From contig JADNRZ010000007.1 in assembly GCA_015501605.1 (NCBI GenBank), forward strand, positions 620,001 through 684,000: a stretch of DNA of 64,000 nucleotides, in the 5' to 3' direction. Under the pieces are notes generated by a model, which was given only the letters and a program-made list of their open reading frames with translations, was not told the DNA's origin and searched no databases. Of this stretch, positions 59,757 to 64,000 are shown in pieces. The position numbers and the translations under genes were made by a program. How positions within the stretch are numbered: position 1 is the stretch's first letter; every line of letters begins with the position of its first letter. The DNA comes from Panaeolus papilionaceus. Lineage: Eukaryota > Basidiomycota > Agaricomycetes > Agaricales.

Positions 59757-62493
59757 ATGACTCAAAATATCAGGAAGGACGAAGGCGTTTTGCGTGTTAT
59801 ACCGCCCCCTGGTCAATCGGCGCCGTGAGATCCTTAATATGCCCTTCACATCACATCTTATCTAACAGTGTTGTTCCTCAACAGTTTACCGAAGCAAGGA
59901 GAAAAGAATGTCTTAATTACCTCAGCTCTTCCTTATTGCAACAACGTACCCCATCTTGGTATTTCAACTTGCGAATTATTATGACTGAAATGGTACTCAC
60001 GCGATTGATCAACCAGGAAACATCATCGGAAGCACTCTGAGTGCGGATGTGTATAGTCGGTGTGTCCCGTTCTAGCAGCTTCGATGATAATGCCTGACCT
60101 ACATGTTTTAGGTATTCGAGTGCGTCTACGACCTACTTAAGAGCAGGGGATCTAGACTAAATGGGCACCAGGGACACGGAATAGACGCACACTCTATATC
60201 TGCGGGACTGATGAATATGGCACCGCAACGGAAACCCAAGCATTGAAGGAGGGAATCACTCCACGCGAACTTTGTGATAAATATTATGTCCTTCACAAGG
60301 AGACCTACGAATGGTTCAATATCGGGTATGACTTGCATTATACATTAACGAAATCTTGTCGATTGAAGCTTAATTCTCTAGGTTTGATCACTTTGGACGA
60401 ACATCAACCGAGCTCCATACCCAGTCTGTGCCTGCATTTCCGGGGTATATTAAACGCGATTAACTTTTGTTACAGAATAGCTCAAGAAATCTATACCAAT
60501 CTGGGGAAAAATAGCTTTTTAGAGAAGCAAGAAAAGGAACAATCCTACTGTGAGGGATGTCCCAAGTAATGCCTCTACCTCTACACGCATAGTCTTTATC
60601 TCTAACACCCTTCAGGTTCTTGGCTGACCGTTACGTTGAGGGTACCTGTCCTCATTGTGGTTACGACGATGCCCGTGGGGATCAATGCGATGGATGCAGC
60701 CGAACGCTCGATGCGGTTGAATTGATCAATCCTCGCTGCTTGGTCAACAAGACCCACAAAGTCACCACTAAGAATTCTGCCCACATGTACCTGCAACTCG
60801 ACAAAATTCAACCTCGCACCGAGGAGTGGATCAAGTCCGCTGCGAAGAAAGGCAAATGGTCGCCAAATGCAGTCATCAACGCAGATGGTGAAATTGTCGA
60901 TTCCCGCTTGAAGAGTGGGCTACTTCCTACGCCCTTGACCCGAGATCTTAAATGGGGTGTCCCTGTCCCTGTTGAAGGGGAAGATGTTTACGGAATGAAA
61001 GGAAAGGTCCTTTGTGAGTGCCCGTTGTGCCCCTATTTAAGTAACTCGTAATCTTATCTTGATCGCTTAGATGTTTGGGTACGTTTACCTCACCCTCACC
61101 CAACCACTTGCACTCATCCTGGGCATAGTTCGACGCCCCCATTGGCTACCCGAGTATAACAGCCAACTATACGCCAGAATGGAAGCAGTGGTGGTTTAAC
61201 CCACGAGACGTCGACTTGTATCAATTCATGGGCAAAGATAACGTGTATTTCCACACAGTGTACTGGCCATCTGTTCAGATTGGAGATGGCCGCGAATGGA
61301 CAAAACTGCACCATTTGTCTACAACAGGTAACCTCAAAATGCCTTCGGTTATTTAGACGCTGACATTCCCCTTGTAATAGAGTACCTCAACTACGAAGGT
61401 GGTAAATTCTCCAAAAGTAAGAACAGAGGTGTTTTCGGACCTCAAGCAAAGGAGACTGGCATCCCTGCGTCAGTTTGGAGATACTACCTCCTGTCTTCCA
61501 GACCCGAGACCGCTGATTCCATGTTTTCATGGTCGGATTGCGTGCGTTTTCCCGTCTTTTAGTTCACCTGCATTTCTGATATATCCACAGGTTGCGGCCA
61601 ACAACAACGTTTTGCTTAACAAGTAGGGGGTTTACATCTGGTCCCCTATGAAAGCCTTTTAATTCTTTTTCAGCTTCGGAAACTTCGTGAATCGCGCTCT
61701 GAAGTTCGTTTCTTCTCAATACGGCGGTGTTGTCCCAGACAGTGGCGATGAGCCCGGGCCATATTCGCCAAATGACTCTCTGGATGCCGAGTTCATCACG
61801 TCCGTCAACGGTTTGCTCAAGGATTACATCGACGCTATGGACGTGGTCAAGATTCGTCTGGGTCTCCAGACTGTTATGCTTGTTTCCATGCGCGGAAACA
61901 ACTATCTCCAATCATCTGGCCTTAACAAGGCCCTCATGACGTCAGATCCCAAGCGATGCGCCCAAGTCATTTCCAGAGCCATCAACTTGATCTACACACT
62001 TTCCGCCCTCATCTACCCCTTCATGCCCGCTACGTCGGACGCCATACTCGCACAGCTCAACGCACCAGCAAGAGCAGTTCCGGAGGTTCTTTGCAATGAC
62101 ATCCTTGCCAGCCACACTATTGGTACTCCGGAACACTTGTTCAAGAAGATTGAGGAGAGTATGATCGACATCTGGAGGGCGAAGTTTGGAGGGAATGAAG
62201 CTGCGGGCGATTCGACGACTGCTACACCTGATCCTCTCAAGGCTGCACCAGGCCAAAAGAAGAAAGCAGGCAAGAAGGGAAGTGCTCCGGCTCCGGCCCC
62301 TGTCCCAGATGGTCCCAAATCCCCTGAGGCCATCGCGTTGGAAGAGAAGGTGACTGCCCAGGGCCAGGTTGTACGTGAGCTGAAAATCAAGACTCCAAAA
62401 ACACCGGAGTTGGATGCTCAAATCAAAGCTGAGGTCGAGGTGCTGAAGTCCCTCAAGGCCGAACTAGACAAAGCCTTGCGAGCTTCTTCGTAA
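59757..62493 (+). CDS. Cytosolic methionyl-tRNA synthetase with C-terminal WHEP domain
   Basis: Class I synthetase that charges tRNA-Met. The start is [20 protein letters not shown]. After intron 1 (GTGAGATCC..CAACAG) it reads [20 protein letters not shown] and [15 protein letters not shown], with HLGN as the HIGH box. Then come [40 protein letters not shown], a zinc region ([17 protein letters not shown]), [16 protein letters not shown] and [15 protein letters not shown], the KMSKS-like loop. The anticodon-binding part follows ([20 protein letters not shown]). A Lys/Pro/Ala linker leads to a WHEP-like hairpin ([17 protein letters not shown] ... LKSLKAEL). Exon 61071-61078 is only 8 nt. The stop is at 62491-62493, 69 nt from the convergent neighbour. 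Confidence 0.92.
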
Positions 62494-62562
62494 TAGTCGG
62501 AATCACAATGTAGTGTAGGCAAATGAAAAATTGTATATCAGGAAAACGACCAAGTAATCAGG

Positions 62563-63388
62563 TCAAAAATGACATACCCTATAGCCGAATCTTCTTGAGA
62601 GTCTCCATGTCTGGTATAACCCCTTTTCTCGATACATGTACTGGACGATATCCTTTGCATTGGAAAGAATAGCCAATTTCAACATGCCTGGATCGAGCCT
62701 CAATCTATCCTGCATTTTAGGTTTCTTGCCCGATTTTGTCTTGTCCGGTTTTCGCTCAACCAACATTTTGAGCAACGACAGGTCCCTTTGTTTTATGGCG
62801 ACCTTGATAGCAAGAGAGTTATGACATTGTGGCGTTGCTCCATTATCCAAAAGTATCTGAATCAGAGGGAGGACTTTAGCGTGAACTGCTCTGGTCAAGG
62901 CGTAACCGTTGTTGGAATCCATATTTGGGCGATGTATGGCAGGGATTGCAAATATGGTGCGTAGGAACGGAATCGGATGGTCTCCCTCTGTCCATGGTCC
63001 ATCCTTTCGTTGGACGGATTTGAACAATCTTCGCGGAAGCTGTATTGAAGTCTGACAAGGTAGATAGTCCTTGAGCAGATTCTGAATTGTCGTCAGGACC
63101 TTTTGGGAGCACAGTGGATAGCGCAACACTTTATTAAACACGGAAGAGCCGTCGACTTGTGCATCGTTTACTGTGGCGCGATGAATGAGATAACGAGCAT
63201 GGTAGTATGATGACGCTTGGTGGTACACCTCGTACAGATGACGGGACACTAGCGGAAGGTCTGAGGACAGGGCGTATAATTGGACTTCATACAGGAGCTG
63301 CAAAAGCAATTAATTTAATATTACTTGAACGCTCACGATAGCTCACTTCAACAGGTAAGATATGTAGACCATCTGGCTTAGGGAGCAT
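62563..63388 (-). CDS. Ankyrin-repeat-like protein
   Basis: Exon 1 (from 63388) reads MLPKPDGLHILPVE and joins by a GTGAGC..GCAG intron to LLYEVQLYALSSDLPLVSRH. This start resembles an F-box-like helix. The middle holds ankyrin-type steps: NGYALTRAVHAKVLPLIQIL|LDNGATP, NSLAIKVAIKQRDLSLLKML and KLAILSNAKDIVQYMYREKG. The frame ends RRFGYRVCHF at 62563. GTATGT follows the last AGG codon, so a final intron cannot be excluded. Substrates unknown. Confidence 0.68.
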
Positions 63389-63500
63389 AATGAAAGTCAC
63401 TGTCAAAGTTGCTGGCTTCGGAGTTTAAAATTATTCAGATCTCTTTAAAAATTGCCTTCCAAATATGGAAATTAATTCCTTTATTGTCTCTATCATCACC

Positions 63501-63623
63501 ATGCCAGAAAGCAATGCTCTCGAATACATCCGCAAAGAATCACTCGACATCTACAATCGCATTCATTCTATTGAAGAGGATGTAGTATTTGTACGCCAAG
63601 TTAAAGAAGAATACGGAGGCTAG
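63501..63623 (+). CDS. Small open frame, 40 residues, doubtful
   Basis: MPESNALEYIRKESLDIYNR continues through acidic/basic residues to EEYGG and stops at 63621-63623. The composition is coding-like and helical. It may be an upstream frame or a 5' piece of the partial gene at 63757, but no donor links them. Unknown function. Confidence 0.3.
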   Translation: MPESNALEYIRKESLDIYNRIHSIEEDVVFVRQVKEEYGG

Positions 63624-63756
63624 CTTGATCCGCTACCACGACCTTCTCTGAATATTCCCACGCCCGTAAAGCACTGGGACACAGTAAGGTAGTGAAAGCA
63701 ACGAGCAATATAGTCATTATACATAAACCTTTACCATATTGCGAACCCAAACCTAA

Positions 63757-64000
63757 ATGTCTCAACAACTACGAAACAATAATAGAGCAAATAACAACAC
63801 CGCTACGAACCCGCCGGGCGCCACAGGGAGTAGTAAACGCCAGCACACAGGCAACTCGAACAGGAATACGGCCCCTAACACGCAAACGGAACAAGGTACT
63901 ACCAGTGCAACGCAAGGAAGCAATGGCGACGAGCGAGGCAAGGCAAACAGTACCCCAGCGAGCCCAGGTACAGACATACAGGTCACGAACTCGCTAAATG
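63757..64000 (+). CDS. Partial Asn/Thr/Gly-rich protein, open at the right edge
   Basis: ATG at 63757 starts MSQQLRNNNRANNNTATNPP. The frame stays open for 81 codons to the window end. It is very rich in Asn, Thr, Ser, Gly and Gln and looks disordered. This could be the start of a regulatory protein or a retrotransposon Gag; nothing in view decides it. Confidence 0.42.
   Translation, partial: MSQQLRNNNRANNNTATNPPGATGSSKRQHTGNSNRNTAPNTQTEQGTTSATQGSNGDERGKANSTPASPGTDIQVTNSLN

Noticed and set aside
1..64000. CRISPR arrays, bacterial-type operons, rRNA
   Set aside because: No regularly spaced repeats and no rRNA-like blocks; the intron-rich genes are eukaryotic.

Overview
The window reads as a mushroom-forming basidiomycete (Agaricomycetes). 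Genes are dense and broken by many introns, mostly about 50-70 nt with GT..AG ends. The gene set fits: two class I hydrophobins, two CBM1-GH5 cellulases side by side, a membrane-anchored GH17 glucanase, F-box/leucine-rich genes in tandem, and a fungal Rox3-type Mediator subunit. I saw no CRISPR array, rRNA, or plausible full-length tRNA.

Layout. 1-9 kb (minus): the 5' part of a WLM/Wss1-like protease running off the left edge, a GH17 glucanase, and a Sac7-type RhoGAP. 9-16.5 kb: a GMC oxidoreductase (+), two hydrophobins about 1.1 kb apart with diverging promoters, a doubtful small secreted protein, and a gamma-glutamylcyclotransferase-like gene (-). 16.8-26 kb: the tRNA-thiolation factor CTU2 (+), a Ca2+/H+ exchanger (-), and an Srs2-type helicase (+); the last two share a promoter carrying two ACGCGT boxes. 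27.5-37.6 kb: an HSP20-family protein, an unknown nuclear-looking protein (-), two tandem F-box paralogues, and a third leucine-rich F-box-like gene. 39-46 kb (-): MED19/Rox3 and an MFS transporter. 46-49 kb is gene-poor, with one possible tiny gene. 49-59 kb (-): two CBM1-GH5 endoglucanases, SARAF, and an OPT transporter. 59.7-64 kb: cytosolic methionyl-tRNA synthetase with a C-terminal WHEP domain (+), an ankyrin-like gene (-), and the open 5' end of an N/T/G-rich frame (+).

Common themes are cell-wall and lignocellulose work (GH17, GH5 pair, hydrophobins, GMC oxidoreductase), calcium handling (exchanger, SARAF) and housekeeping (CTU2, MetRS, MED19, Srs2). There is no obvious biosynthetic cluster.

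The most notable signals are small lesions and odd splicing. One hydrophobin has AT instead of GT at its first 5' splice site, which leaves an in-frame stop. One cellulase has an extra C just after its catalytic NEP motif. Two genes place an 8-nt microexon inside a family-defining motif. Two GC-AG introns are seen and a third is possible. One long GMC intron carries antisense Pol III A/B-box-like sequence. Gene models come from reading frames, splice signals and remembered family patterns; no database search was run.
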